Origin: Pseudonocardia oceani | GTDB taxonomy: Bacteria > Actinomycetota > Actinomycetes > Mycobacteriales > Pseudonocardiaceae | Length of the DNA stretch: 64,000 nucleotides | Assembly: GCF_019263585.2 (NCBI RefSeq) | Contig: NZ_JADQDF010000001.1 | Span: 62,001-126,000, forward strand | Direction: 5' to 3' | Part shown: in pieces, positions 15,850 to 23,795 of the stretch | Position numbering within the stretch: position 1 is the first letter of the stretch | Layout of the letters: each line of letters opens with the position of its first letter | Made by a program: the position numbers and the translations under genes | The notes under the pieces: model-generated | What the model saw: only the letters and a program-made list of their open reading frames with translations | What the model was told of the DNA's origin: nothing | Databases searched by the model: none

Positions 15850-17549
15850 CGCGCCCGCTCCACGGCCGCCGCCGCCCGGTCGAGCGCGGCGGCGTCGTCG
15901 GGGTGGGTGGCGTGGTGGTGCAGCAGCGCGGCGAAGCGGTCCTCCTCGCGCCCGAGGAGGGCGGCGACGCGGTCGAGCAGGTCGGCGCGGGCGCGGTCGG
16001 CCAGCGCGCGCACGGCCTGGTCGCCGAACACGGCCTCCAGCACCTTCTGCGACAGGACGGTGGTGCCGCCGGCCACGGCCACCTCGATCGGCGGCGCGAG
16101 CACCGACGTCGTCGTGAACACGGCGATCATGACGAGCAGGCCCGTGGCGTTGACGCCGTACGCGGCGGCGCGCGCGGTGGTCCGGCGGTCGCCGCCCTCG
16201 CGGCGGACGAGGTCGAGCACGGCGCCCTGCCAGTCGCGGACGGTGCGCTCGGCGTCGTCGCGGAAGCCCGGGGAGACGCGGTCGAGCCGCTCCTCCGACG
16301 CGCGGAGCAGCCCGGTCCCCGCCGCGCCCGAGCGCCACGACACCGCGGCGCGCTCGGCGGCCCGCTCCGCGGCGCTGTGGACGAGGAGCGCGACGCCCGA
16401 CTCCAGCGCGACCGTGAGGTCGCCCCCGGGCTGCGGCCGGCCGGTGAACGCGGCGGTGATCTGGTCGCGCCAGCGCCCGACCCGGTCCTGCAGCGCGCGC
16501 AGCAGCTCGCCGGTGCCGACGAACTCCTGCCAGCGCGCGAGCACCTCGCCGCGCAGCAGGGCGCCGTCGCGCATGCCGTCGTCGACCTCGTCCAGGGCCG
16601 CGGCGTAGGCGGTGCGGACGTCGGTGCGCAGCCGCGAGGCCGCGTCGGACTGCGCGCGGGCGTGCAGGGCGAGGGCGGCGGCGCGCGGGCGGAGGCTGTC
16701 GAGCGCGCCGTCGAGGGTGCGGCGGATGACCGCGGCGCGGCCGGCGGCGTCGCGGGCGAGGTCGTCGAACCAGCGGCGCAGGGGCGCGACCACCGGGTCC
16801 GGCAGCAGCCCGTCCTCCAGCGCGGTCTCGGGCACGACGAACAGCGGCGCCGCGCCGAGACCGTGCGCGACGAGCATCTCGTGCAGGTGCGCGGCGATGT
16901 CGCGCTCGGCCCCGGGCGGCACGCGATCGAGCAGGACGGCCAGTGCGGTGCCGCGCGAGGCCGCCGTCTCCAGCACGTCCCACGGCACGGCGTCGGCGTA
17001 GCGGGCGGCGGTCGTGACGAACAGCCAGAGGTCGGCGGCCGCGAGGAGCTGCCCGGCGAGGCGGCGGTTGGCGGCGACGACGGAGTCGATGTCGGGGGCG
17101 TCGAGGAAGGCCAACCCGGGCGCGAGCGCGGCCGAGGGCACGAGCTGCAGCGTGGCGTGGTCGGCGCCGGCGCCGCTGGTGCGGGTGAGCTCGGGCAGGA
17201 CCCGGGTGTCGGAGAACCACGGCAGGTCGTCGGGGTGGCAGACCAGCACCGGCGAGCGTGTGGTCGGGCGGAGCACCCCCGACGGCGTCACCGCGGCGCG
17301 GACGAGGCTGTTGACGACCGTCGACTTGCCGGCGCCGGTCGACCCGCCCACCACCGTGAGCAGCGGGGCGTCGAGGCGGGCCAGGCGCGGGAGGACGTAG
17401 TCGTCGAGCTGGTGGACGAGCTCGGACCGCTCGTACCGGGCCCGCTCGACGCCGGGGACGTCGAGGGCGAAACCGGCGCCCTCGGCGGTGTCGCGGAGGG
17501 TGCGGAGGGCGGCCGCGAGGTCCTTCCGGGTGCCTCCGTCGGCCTGCAT
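15846..17549 (-). CDS. Dynamin-like GTPase domain protein (first of a pair)
   Basis: A 567-residue P-loop GTPase with GGSTGAGKST at residues 68-77, LDAPDIDS as the G3 region and LDRVPPG where the G4 motif is expected (not the usual NKxD). The middle is a long helical region. A hydrophobic segment around TGLLVMIAVFTTTSVLAPP near the C-terminus could touch the membrane. It is cotranscribed with the following GTPase. Membrane remodelling or cell-division support is the family-level guess; tRNA or ribosome GTPase roles are less likely given the helical middle and membrane segment. Confidence 0.83.
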   Translation of the reverse strand: MQADGGTRKDLAAALRTLRDTAEGAGFALDVPGVERARYERSELVHQLDDYVLPRLARLDAPLLTVVGGSTGAGKSTVVNSLVRAAVTPSGVLRPTTRSPVLVCHPDDLPWFSDTRVLPELTRTSGAGADHATLQLVPSAALAPGLAFLDAPDIDSVVAANRRLAGQLLAAADLWLFVTTAARYADAVPWDVLETAASRGTALAVLLDRVPPGAERDIAAHLHEMLVAHGLGAAPLFVVPETALEDGLLPDPVVAPLRRWFDDLARDAAGRAAVIRRTLDGALDSLRPRAAALALHARAQSDAASRLRTDVRTAYAAALDEVDDGMRDGALLRGEVLARWQEFVGTGELLRALQDRVGRWRDQITAAFTGRPQPGGDLTVALESGVALLVHSAAERAAERAAVSWRSGAAGTGLLRASEERLDRVSPGFRDDAERTVRDWQGAVLDLVRREGGDRRTTARAAAYGVNATGLLVMIAVFTTTSVLAPPIEVAVAGGTTVLSQKVLEAVFGDQAVRALADRARADLLDRVAALLGREEDRFAALLHHHATHPDDAAALDRAAAAVERAR

Positions 17550-17722
17550 GTCCCCCTCGCCCCCTGTGCGTGCCGGTGTGGCTCGGGGAGCCTACTGGCC
17601 CGGATCGAGGTCCTGCACGGCATGCTGACCGGCGTGCCCGATCCCGGACCCCGCCCGACCACGCCCGTCCTCGTCCCGCGCGCCGGCACGGCCGCGCCCT
17701 CCGCCGCCGTGCGCGTGGCGTC

Positions 17723-18724
17723 GTGATCACGCTGCGCAGCGCGGAGCTGACCGCCGGGATCGCCCCGCACGGCGCCCGCCTCGCCCGGCTGAGCGCGCCC
17801 GACCGCGACGGCACCCCGGGCGAGGTCGTCCTCGGCCTGGCCGAGGACGACTACCCGGCCGACCGCGCCTACCTCGGCGCCACCGTCGGCCGGTTCGCCA
17901 ACCGCATCGCCGGCGGCCGGTTCGTCCTCGACGGCCGCGCGTACCAGGTCCCGGCCAACGAGGGCACGTCCGCGCTGCACGGCGGGCCGGTCGGGCTCGA
18001 CCACGCGGAGTTCGCCGCGGACGGGGTGGCAGAGGTGCCGGGCGGGCAGGCCGTGACGCTGCGCCACACCAGCCCCGACGGTGAGAGCGGCTTCCCCGGC
18101 GCCCTCGCCGTCACCGTCACCTACACCGTGCGCGGCCCGGAGCTGCACATCACGATCGCGGCCACGACCGACCGCCCCACGGTCGTCAACCTCACCCACC
18201 ACGCCTACTTCCACCTCGGCGGCGGCGGGCCGGTCGGCGGCCACGAGGTGCGCCTGCACGCCGGGCACTACCTGCCCGTCGACGACGCCCTGATCCCGAC
18301 CGGCGAGCTCGCGCCGGTCGAGGGCACCCCGTTCGACCTGCGCGTCCCCACCGCCGTCGACGTCGGGCTGGCCGCCGGGCACCCGCAGCTCGACGTGGCG
18401 GGCGGCTACGACCACACGTTCGTCGTCGACGACTCGGGGCCCCGCGCGGGCGAGCTGCGCGCCGCCGCGCACGTCCGCGAGCCGGTGAGCGGTCGCACGA
18501 TGACGGTGTTCACCGACCAGCCGGGCGTGCAGTTCTACTCGGGCAACATGCTCGACGGCTCGGTCGTCCTGCACGACGGCCGCCGCGCCGGGGCCCGCGA
18601 GGCGTTCTGCCTGGAGCCCCAGCACTTCCCGGACTCGCCGAACCGCCCCGGGTTCCCGTCGACGGTGCTGCGCCCCGGGGAGGAGCGCCGGAGCCGGATC
18701 CTGCTGCGCCTCGGGACCGGCTGA
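17723..18724 (+). CDS. galM: Aldose 1-epimerase (mutarotase)
   Basis: This enzyme interconverts alpha and beta anomers of hexoses in the cytoplasm. The 333-residue protein has the family landmarks GRFANRIAGGRF, ANEGTSALHGG, NLTHHAYFHLGG with the catalytic His, and the C-terminal EAFCLEPQHFPDSPN with the catalytic Glu. GTG 17723 is the only start near the conserved N-terminus. The frame upstream is open merely because of base composition. It is divergent from the GTPase pair, with a 173-bp gap in which I see no clear promoter. Confidence 0.93.
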   Translation: MITLRSAELTAGIAPHGARLARLSAPDRDGTPGEVVLGLAEDDYPADRAYLGATVGRFANRIAGGRFVLDGRAYQVPANEGTSALHGGPVGLDHAEFAADGVAEVPGGQAVTLRHTSPDGESGFPGALAVTVTYTVRGPELHITIAATTDRPTVVNLTHHAYFHLGGGGPVGGHEVRLHAGHYLPVDDALIPTGELAPVEGTPFDLRVPTAVDVGLAAGHPQLDVAGGYDHTFVVDDSGPRAGELRAAAHVREPVSGRTMTVFTDQPGVQFYSGNMLDGSVVLHDGRRAGAREAFCLEPQHFPDSPNRPGFPSTVLRPGEERRSRILLRLGTG

Positions 18725-18811
18725 CGGCTCCCGGGCCGGGGGTTTCGCCGGTCCCGCGCCCGGGCACGCCCGACGCGTGTGCGGTCCCCCTCCGCACCGG
18801 GAGGAGCGGAC

Positions 18812-19894
18812 GTGCGGATCGTCATCACCGGAGCGAGCGGCAACGTCGGGACGGCGCTGCTGCGCCGCCTCCTGGCCGATCCCGAGGAGCACGAGCTGGT
18901 CGGGGTGTGCCGTCGCCCGCCCGCGATGGGCGCCCCCTACGACGGCGCCGCCTGGACGTCGCTGGACCTCGCCGCCCCGGGCGTCGAGCTGCCGCTGCGG
19001 ACCGTCTTCACCGGCGCCGACGTCGTCGTGCACCTGGCGTGGGGCTTCCAGCCCGCCCGCGACGTCGACTACCTGCGCCGCCTGGGCGTCGGCGGCACCG
19101 CGGCCGTGCTCGCCGCGGCCCGCGACGCCGGCGTGCCGCACGTCGTCCACATGTCGTCGGTGGGGGCCTACTCGCCCTGGCACGGTGATCCGCTCGGCGC
19201 GGGCGTCACCGAGGAGTGGCCGACCGACGGCATCTCCTCGCTCGCCTACAGCGTGCACAAGGTCGAGGCCGAGCGCCTGATCGACGAGCACGAGCGCCGC
19301 CACCCCGACGGGCCGGTCGTCGCGCGGATGCGGCCCGGGCTGGTCGTGCAGCGCGACGCGGGCAGCGCCCTGCTCCGCTACGGGATGCCCGCCTACGTCC
19401 CCGCGGCCGTGCTGCGTCACCTGCCGCTGCTGCCCGTCGACCGCGAGCTCGTCGTGCCGATCGTGCACACCGACGACCTCGCGGACGCCGTCGCGCGGGT
19501 CGTGCGCGAGCGCGCGGGCGGCGCGTTCAACGTGGCCGCCGACCCACCCGTCACCCGCGACCTCATCGCCGAGGTCCTCGGCGCGCACCCGGTCCACGTG
19601 CCCCGGCCGGTGCTGCGGGCCGCCGCCACGCTGGCCTGGCAGCTGCGGCTGCTGCCGCTGGACCCGGGCTGGCTCGACCTCGCGTTCGCGGTGCCGCTGC
19701 TCGCGACGGGGCGGATCCGCCGCGAGCTGGGCTGGGAGCCGTCGGTCGACGCGCGGACGGCGCTGGCCGAGGTCGTCGACGGCATGGCGTCGGGCGCGGC
19801 CACCACGAGCCCGGTGCTGCGGCCCCGGTCGGTGCCGGGCGAGCTGGCGTCGCTGGTGCGGCGCGGGCCGATCGGGCGGCGGCCCCTCCCCTGA
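18812..19894 (+). CDS. NAD-dependent epimerase/dehydratase (extended SDR)
   Basis: A 360-residue extended short-chain dehydrogenase. It has the TGASGNVGTALLRRLL dinucleotide site, MSSVGAYSPW with the catalytic Ser, and YSVHK with the Tyr-x3-Lys pair. GGGAGGAG stands about five bases before GTG 18812. Family members act on nucleotide sugars, flavonoid-like or steroid-like alcohols; the substrate here cannot be read. It runs toward the type III PKS group but ends 18 bp from it on the opposite strand, so a role there is only possible. Confidence 0.86.
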   Translation: MRIVITGASGNVGTALLRRLLADPEEHELVGVCRRPPAMGAPYDGAAWTSLDLAAPGVELPLRTVFTGADVVVHLAWGFQPARDVDYLRRLGVGGTAAVLAAARDAGVPHVVHMSSVGAYSPWHGDPLGAGVTEEWPTDGISSLAYSVHKVEAERLIDEHERRHPDGPVVARMRPGLVVQRDAGSALLRYGMPAYVPAAVLRHLPLLPVDRELVVPIVHTDDLADAVARVVRERAGGAFNVAADPPVTRDLIAEVLGAHPVHVPRPVLRAAATLAWQLRLLPLDPGWLDLAFAVPLLATGRIRRELGWEPSVDARTALAEVVDGMASGAATTSPVLRPRSVPGELASLVRRGPIGRRPLP

Positions 19895-19912
19895 CGATGC
19901 TGCCCTGAGGGC

Positions 19913-20956
19913 TCATCCCTCCAGCAGCGCCGCGTAGAGCGTCAGCCCGGGGCCGAAGGCCAGCACCACGGCCGGGCGCCCCGGGCCCGGACGGCCCTGG
20001 GCCCGGAGCTCGTCGAGGACGAGCAGCACCGTGGCCGACGAGCAGTTGCCGCGCGTCGCGAGCACCCGGCGGGAGGCGTCGAGGGCGTCGCCGGGCAGGG
20101 CGAGCTGCTCGGTGACGACGTCGAGGATCCGCGGCCCGCCCGGGTGCACCGCCCAGCCGTCCACATCGGACACCTGCAGCCCGTGGCGGTCGAGCAGCTC
20201 GGTCACCATCGGGGCGACGTGCTTCGCCAGCACCTCCGGGACCTGCGGGGACAGGCCCATCCGGAAGCCGTGGTCGGTGACGTCCCACGTCATGTGGTCG
20301 AGCGTGCCGGGGTCGGTGAGCGCGACGACGTCGACGACCCGCGGGCCCGGCCCGTCGCCCGGCGCCACCACGACCGCGGCCGCCGCGTCGCCGAACAGCG
20401 CGTGCGAGACGACCTGGCCCATGTCGGCGGTGGGCGGTTGGACGTGCAGCGAGGTGAGCTCCAGGCACAGCAGTACCGCGGGCCGCCCGCGCGCCTCCAC
20501 GTAGTCGGTGACCGTGCCGAGCCCGGGCACCGCGGCGTAGCAGCCCATGTGCCCGACGACGAGCCGCCGCACGTCCGCGGCCATGCCCAGCGCGGCGGCC
20601 ACGCGGATGTCGGTGCCCGGCGTCGCGTAGCCGGTGCAGGAGGCCACCGCGAACAGCCCGACCTCGTCGGCCGCGATCCCGGCGTCGGCCAGCGCGGCGG
20701 CCACGGCCTCGGTGCCCAGCGGCAGCGACTCGTGGGCGTAGCGGCGCATCCGCTCGCCCGTGGACCAGGCGGAGACGTCCTCGGCCAGCGGGTCGACCAC
20801 GAGGTGGCGCCGCGAGACGCCGGCCCCGCGGAACACCCGCTCCAGCGCCCGGCCCCCGCCCGAGTGCCGCGCGAAGAACCCGTCCCAGGCCTCGCCCTGC
20901 CCGACCCCGTGCCCGGGCAGCGCCGAGCCGCTGCCGGCCAGGTGCGCCCCGGTCAC
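19913..20956 (-). CDS. Type III polyketide synthase
   Basis: A 347-residue chalcone-synthase-fold enzyme with the full catalytic triad: Cys139 (GHMGCYA), His271 (WAVHPGGP) and Asn304 (RGNCSSAT). It extends an acyl-CoA starter with malonyl-CoA and cyclises the product to a pyrone or phenolic ring. GTG 20956 overlaps the stop of the methyltransferase gene, so the two are coupled. The divergent UbiA prenyltransferase and the geranylgeranyl-reductase-like gene lie just beyond. A prenylated or long-chain phenolic/quinone product is inferred; starter and ring type cannot be told. Confidence 0.93.
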   Translation of the reverse strand: MTGAHLAGSGSALPGHGVGQGEAWDGFFARHSGGGRALERVFRGAGVSRRHLVVDPLAEDVSAWSTGERMRRYAHESLPLGTEAVAAALADAGIAADEVGLFAVASCTGYATPGTDIRVAAALGMAADVRRLVVGHMGCYAAVPGLGTVTDYVEARGRPAVLLCLELTSLHVQPPTADMGQVVSHALFGDAAAAVVVAPGDGPGPRVVDVVALTDPGTLDHMTWDVTDHGFRMGLSPQVPEVLAKHVAPMVTELLDRHGLQVSDVDGWAVHPGGPRILDVVTEQLALPGDALDASRRVLATRGNCSSATVLLVLDELRAQGRPGPGRPAVVLAFGPGLTLYAALLEG

Positions 20957-21687
20957 CGGCGCCGCCCCACGGCCTGGAACAGCACGGCGGTGGTCGGCAC
21001 CGCCACCATCCGCACGGCGGGACGGCGTCGTGCCAGCCAGGCGACGAGGTCCGTGACGCGCGGGCGCACACCCCGCAGCTCCAGCGCGACGCCGTGGCGC
21101 GCGCACTCGCGCACCAGCGCGGCGCGGTCGACGAACAGCGCCGGGTCGTGGATGCCCGGCGGCGGGCCCCCCGGCACCCGCTCGGCGATCGTCACGGCCA
21201 CGACGCGGGCCAGGCGGGTCGCCGCGATGGTGTCGACGACGAGCAGCCCGCCCGGGCGCAGCAGCCGGCACGCCTGCGCGAGCACGCCGGGCAGGTCGGT
21301 GACGTGCTCGAGGATCTCCCCCGCCGCGACGACGTCGGCGCACCCGTCGGCCAGCGGGACGGCGGCCACGTCACCGCGGACGGGCGCCACCCCGTGCGCG
21401 GACGCCTGGGCCAGCGCGGAGGCGGTGAGGTCGACGCCGACGTGCCGGTAGCCCTTTCCCGCGAGGTGCGGTGCGAGCAGGCCCGCGCCGCAGCCGAGGT
21501 CGACGAGCACGGCGTCCGGGCGGTCGGCGGGCGGCACCAGCGCGGCGCGCGCGGCGGCGAGCCAGTGCAGCATCGCGAACTCGCCGGAGGGGTCCCACCA
21601 GCGGTCGGCGAGGTCGTCGTACTGGCGGGGGTCGTTCGGCGGGCGCACGGGTCGGGATCCGGCGACGGCCGTACGGGAGGTCGGCAC
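20953..21687 (-). CDS. Class I SAM methyltransferase (UbiG-like)
   Basis: A 244-residue methyltransferase with LVDLGCGAGLLAPHLA as SAM motif I, GVDLTASAL for motif II and ADVVAAGEILEHVTD for motif III. This pattern is close to UbiG O-methyltransferases of quinone biosynthesis. It lies directly upstream of the type III PKS with a GTGA overlap, so it probably methylates the PKS product, on oxygen or ring carbon. It starts at GTG 21687, only 14 bp from the divergent prenyltransferase gene, so both promoters must overlap coding DNA. Confidence 0.88.
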   Translation of the reverse strand: MPTSRTAVAGSRPVRPPNDPRQYDDLADRWWDPSGEFAMLHWLAAARAALVPPADRPDAVLVDLGCGAGLLAPHLAGKGYRHVGVDLTASALAQASAHGVAPVRGDVAAVPLADGCADVVAAGEILEHVTDLPGVLAQACRLLRPGGLLVVDTIAATRLARVVAVTIAERVPGGPPPGIHDPALFVDRAALVRECARHGVALELRGVRPRVTDLVAWLARRRPAVRMVAVPTTAVLFQAVGRRR

Positions 21688-21701
21688 GACCCGAGGCTGC
21701 C

Positions 21702-22568
21702 ATGCTGGGCGGCATGCGGCCCGTCGTGAGCGGGGCTCTGGCCCTCGCCCGCTCCTGCCACCCGGAGCCGACCGTGGCGGTGACGCTGCTGGTCACCGCG
21801 CTGGCGATCACCACGGGCCGCGACCCCGGCGGTGTGCTGCTCGTCACCGCGGCGGTCCTGACGGGCCAGCTGTCGATCGGCTGGCTCAACGACCACCTCG
21901 ACGCCGCGCGCGACCGCGCCGTCGGCCGCACCGACAAACCGGTCGTCAGCGGGGCGGTGTCGGAGCGGACGGTGGGCGTCGCGGCGGCCGTCGCGGCGGT
22001 GGCGTGCGTGCCGCTGTCGCTGGCGTCGGGGTGGCTCGCGGGGTCGCTGCACCTCGTGGCCGTCGCCGCCGGGCTGGTCTACGACCTCGGGGTGAAGTCG
22101 ACGCGCTGGTCGGTGCTGCCCTACCTCGTGTGCTTCGGGCTGCTGCCGGTGTTCGTGGTGCTGGGCGCGCCCGGCTCCCCCGCGCCGCCGTGGTGGCTGC
22201 CGGTGGGCGGGGCCCTGCTCGGGGCGGGTGCGCACTTCGCGAACGTCCTGCCCGACCTCGGTGACGACCTGGTCACCGGCGTCCGCGGGCTGCCCCACCG
22301 CCTCGGGGCCGGCGGGAGCCGGGTGGCGGCCGCGGGGCTGCTGCTCGCGGCGTCGGTCGTCCTCGTGGCGGGGGTGCTCTCCGCGGGCGCCGCGGTGCCC
22401 GTGCCGCTCGCGCTGGCCGCGCCGGTGGTGGCGGCCGGGGTGCTCGCCGCCGGGTTCGCGGCGGGGCGGCGGCCGGGCTCGCGGGCGCCGTTCCGGGCCG
22501 TGATGGTGGTGGCGCTGATCGACGTGGCGCTGCTCGTCGCCGCCGGGCCGGTGCTGGTCGGGCCCTGA
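21702..22568 (+). CDS. UbiA-family prenyltransferase
   Basis: A polytopic membrane protein of 288 residues (284 if ATG 21714 is used). The first Asp-rich motif is NDHLDAARD in the loop after helix 2, and DLGVKS lies in the second conserved loop. UbiA enzymes transfer polyprenyl chains onto aromatic or similar acceptors using Mg2+. I prefer ATG 21702 because CGAGG precedes it. It is divergent from the methyltransferase/PKS pair and ends one base from the convergent flavoprotein gene. This tight packing supports a joint pathway. Confidence 0.88.
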   Translation: MLGGMRPVVSGALALARSCHPEPTVAVTLLVTALAITTGRDPGGVLLVTAAVLTGQLSIGWLNDHLDAARDRAVGRTDKPVVSGAVSERTVGVAAAVAAVACVPLSLASGWLAGSLHLVAVAAGLVYDLGVKSTRWSVLPYLVCFGLLPVFVVLGAPGSPAPPWWLPVGGALLGAGAHFANVLPDLGDDLVTGVRGLPHRLGAGGSRVAAAGLLLAASVVLVAGVLSAGAAVPVPLALAAPVVAAGVLAAGFAAGRRPGSRAPFRAVMVVALIDVALLVAAGPVLVGP

Positions 22569-22569
22569 C

Positions 22570-23709
22570 TCACGCCCGCCGCAGCAGGGGCAGCCGCAGG
22601 TAGTCGGCCGCGATCGACGCGAGCACCCGCGGCGACGCCGCGCCGCGCTCCAGCCCGACCTCGACGATGGCGTCGAAGACGCGGCGGTCGCGCCCCGCGG
22701 CGACCACCGCGGCGTCGACGAACCGGGGGTGCGGCACGGCGCGGGCCGACGCGCCGACGTGGCGGTGGTGGCGCCCGAGGCTGCGTCGCAGCGCCGCCCG
22801 CAGCGCGGCACCGGCCCCCGTGCCGAGCAGTGCGGCCCGGGCGGCGAGCGCGCCGGACGCGACGCCGTAGAAGATCCCCTCGCCGGTGACCGGGTTGACC
22901 AGCGCGGCCGCGTCGCCGACGAGCAGCACCCGCCCGTCGGGCTGGAACCGCGGCCCGGTGGAGAGCGGCAGGTGGTGGCCCCGCACCGTCGCGGGGTCGA
23001 GGTCGTGGCCGGGCAGCTCGGCGTCGAGCCGGTCGAGCAGCTCGCGCTTGCTCGCGCGCGGGGCCCCGAACACGCCGTAGCCGACGTTGGCCCGGCCGCC
23101 GGGCAGCGGGAACGACCACGCGTAGGCGGGCGGGTTCGCGCGGGCGAACGCGATGACCAGGGCGTCCGGGTCGGCGGCCGTGCGCGCGTAGCCGCGCACG
23201 GCCACCGCGGTGGCGCCCTCGGGCGCGGGCGGGGCGCCGAGCGCACGGCGCACCACCGAGTGCGCGCCGTCGGCCCCGACGACGACGCGGGCGTGCACCT
23301 CCCCGTCGAGGACGACCCGGTCGGGGCGCACCTCGACCCGCCGCACGCGGTGGCGGCGCAGCACCGCGCCGCGGGCGACGGCGGCATCGACCAGTGCGGC
23401 GTCGAACACCTCCCGCGGCACGACCCGGCTCGGGCGCGCGCAGTCGGCGACGACCGCGCGTCCACCCGGCGAGTGCACGCGCAGGCCCGACACCGGCGGA
23501 CCGAGCGCGTCGAGGCCGGGCGCGCCCAGTGCGTCGAGCAGGTCGAACACGGGGGCGGCGATGCCGTCGCCGCAGACCTTGTCGCGGGGGAACGCGGCCG
23601 CGTCGAGCAGCAGGACCCGGGCGCCCGGACGCAGCTGCAGGACGCGCAGCGCGGTCGCGGCGCCGGCCGGCCCCGCGCCGACGACCGCGACGTCGGCGAC
23701 CTCGTCCAT
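22570..23709 (-). CDS. Geranylgeranyl-reductase-family FAD oxidoreductase
   Basis: A 379-residue flavoprotein with the N-terminal dinucleotide site VVGAGPAGAATALR, the PRDKVCGDGI motif characteristic of geranylgeranyl reductases, and GDAAALVNPVTGEGI for FAD ribityl binding. Relatives saturate polyprenyl double bonds in quinones, lipids or chlorophyll. Next to a UbiA prenyltransferase it may reduce the attached prenyl chain. It starts at 23709, divergent from an FAD monooxygenase gene 86 bp away. Confidence 0.88.
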   Translation of the reverse strand: MDEVADVAVVGAGPAGAATALRVLQLRPGARVLLLDAAAFPRDKVCGDGIAAPVFDLLDALGAPGLDALGPPVSGLRVHSPGGRAVVADCARPSRVVPREVFDAALVDAAVARGAVLRRHRVRRVEVRPDRVVLDGEVHARVVVGADGAHSVVRRALGAPPAPEGATAVAVRGYARTAADPDALVIAFARANPPAYAWSFPLPGGRANVGYGVFGAPRASKRELLDRLDAELPGHDLDPATVRGHHLPLSTGPRFQPDGRVLLVGDAAALVNPVTGEGIFYGVASGALAARAALLGTGAGAALRAALRRSLGRHHRHVGASARAVPHPRFVDAAVVAAGRDRRVFDAIVEVGLERGAASPRVLASIAADYLRLPLLRRA

Positions 23710-23795
23710 GCGTTCCTCCGGTGTCGTCCGACGTCCTCCGGGGTCATCATCGACGGGAGCCGCCGCCCGCGCCGGGCGACGGGACGGGGAGGGCC

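Noticed and set aside
17622..17726. A 34-codon frame ending in a GTGA overlap with the aldose epimerase start, as a leader peptide
   Set aside because: No ribosome binding site or regulatory hairpin accompanies it and its Pro/Ala-rich sequence is what the base composition gives by chance.
14164..17814. A single 1216-codon open frame spanning both GTPase genes on the minus strand
   Set aside because: Only its last 561 codons look like a protein; the rest is Arg/Ala/Pro-rich and is the shadow of the first GTPase gene, which has its own frame and an ATGA junction.
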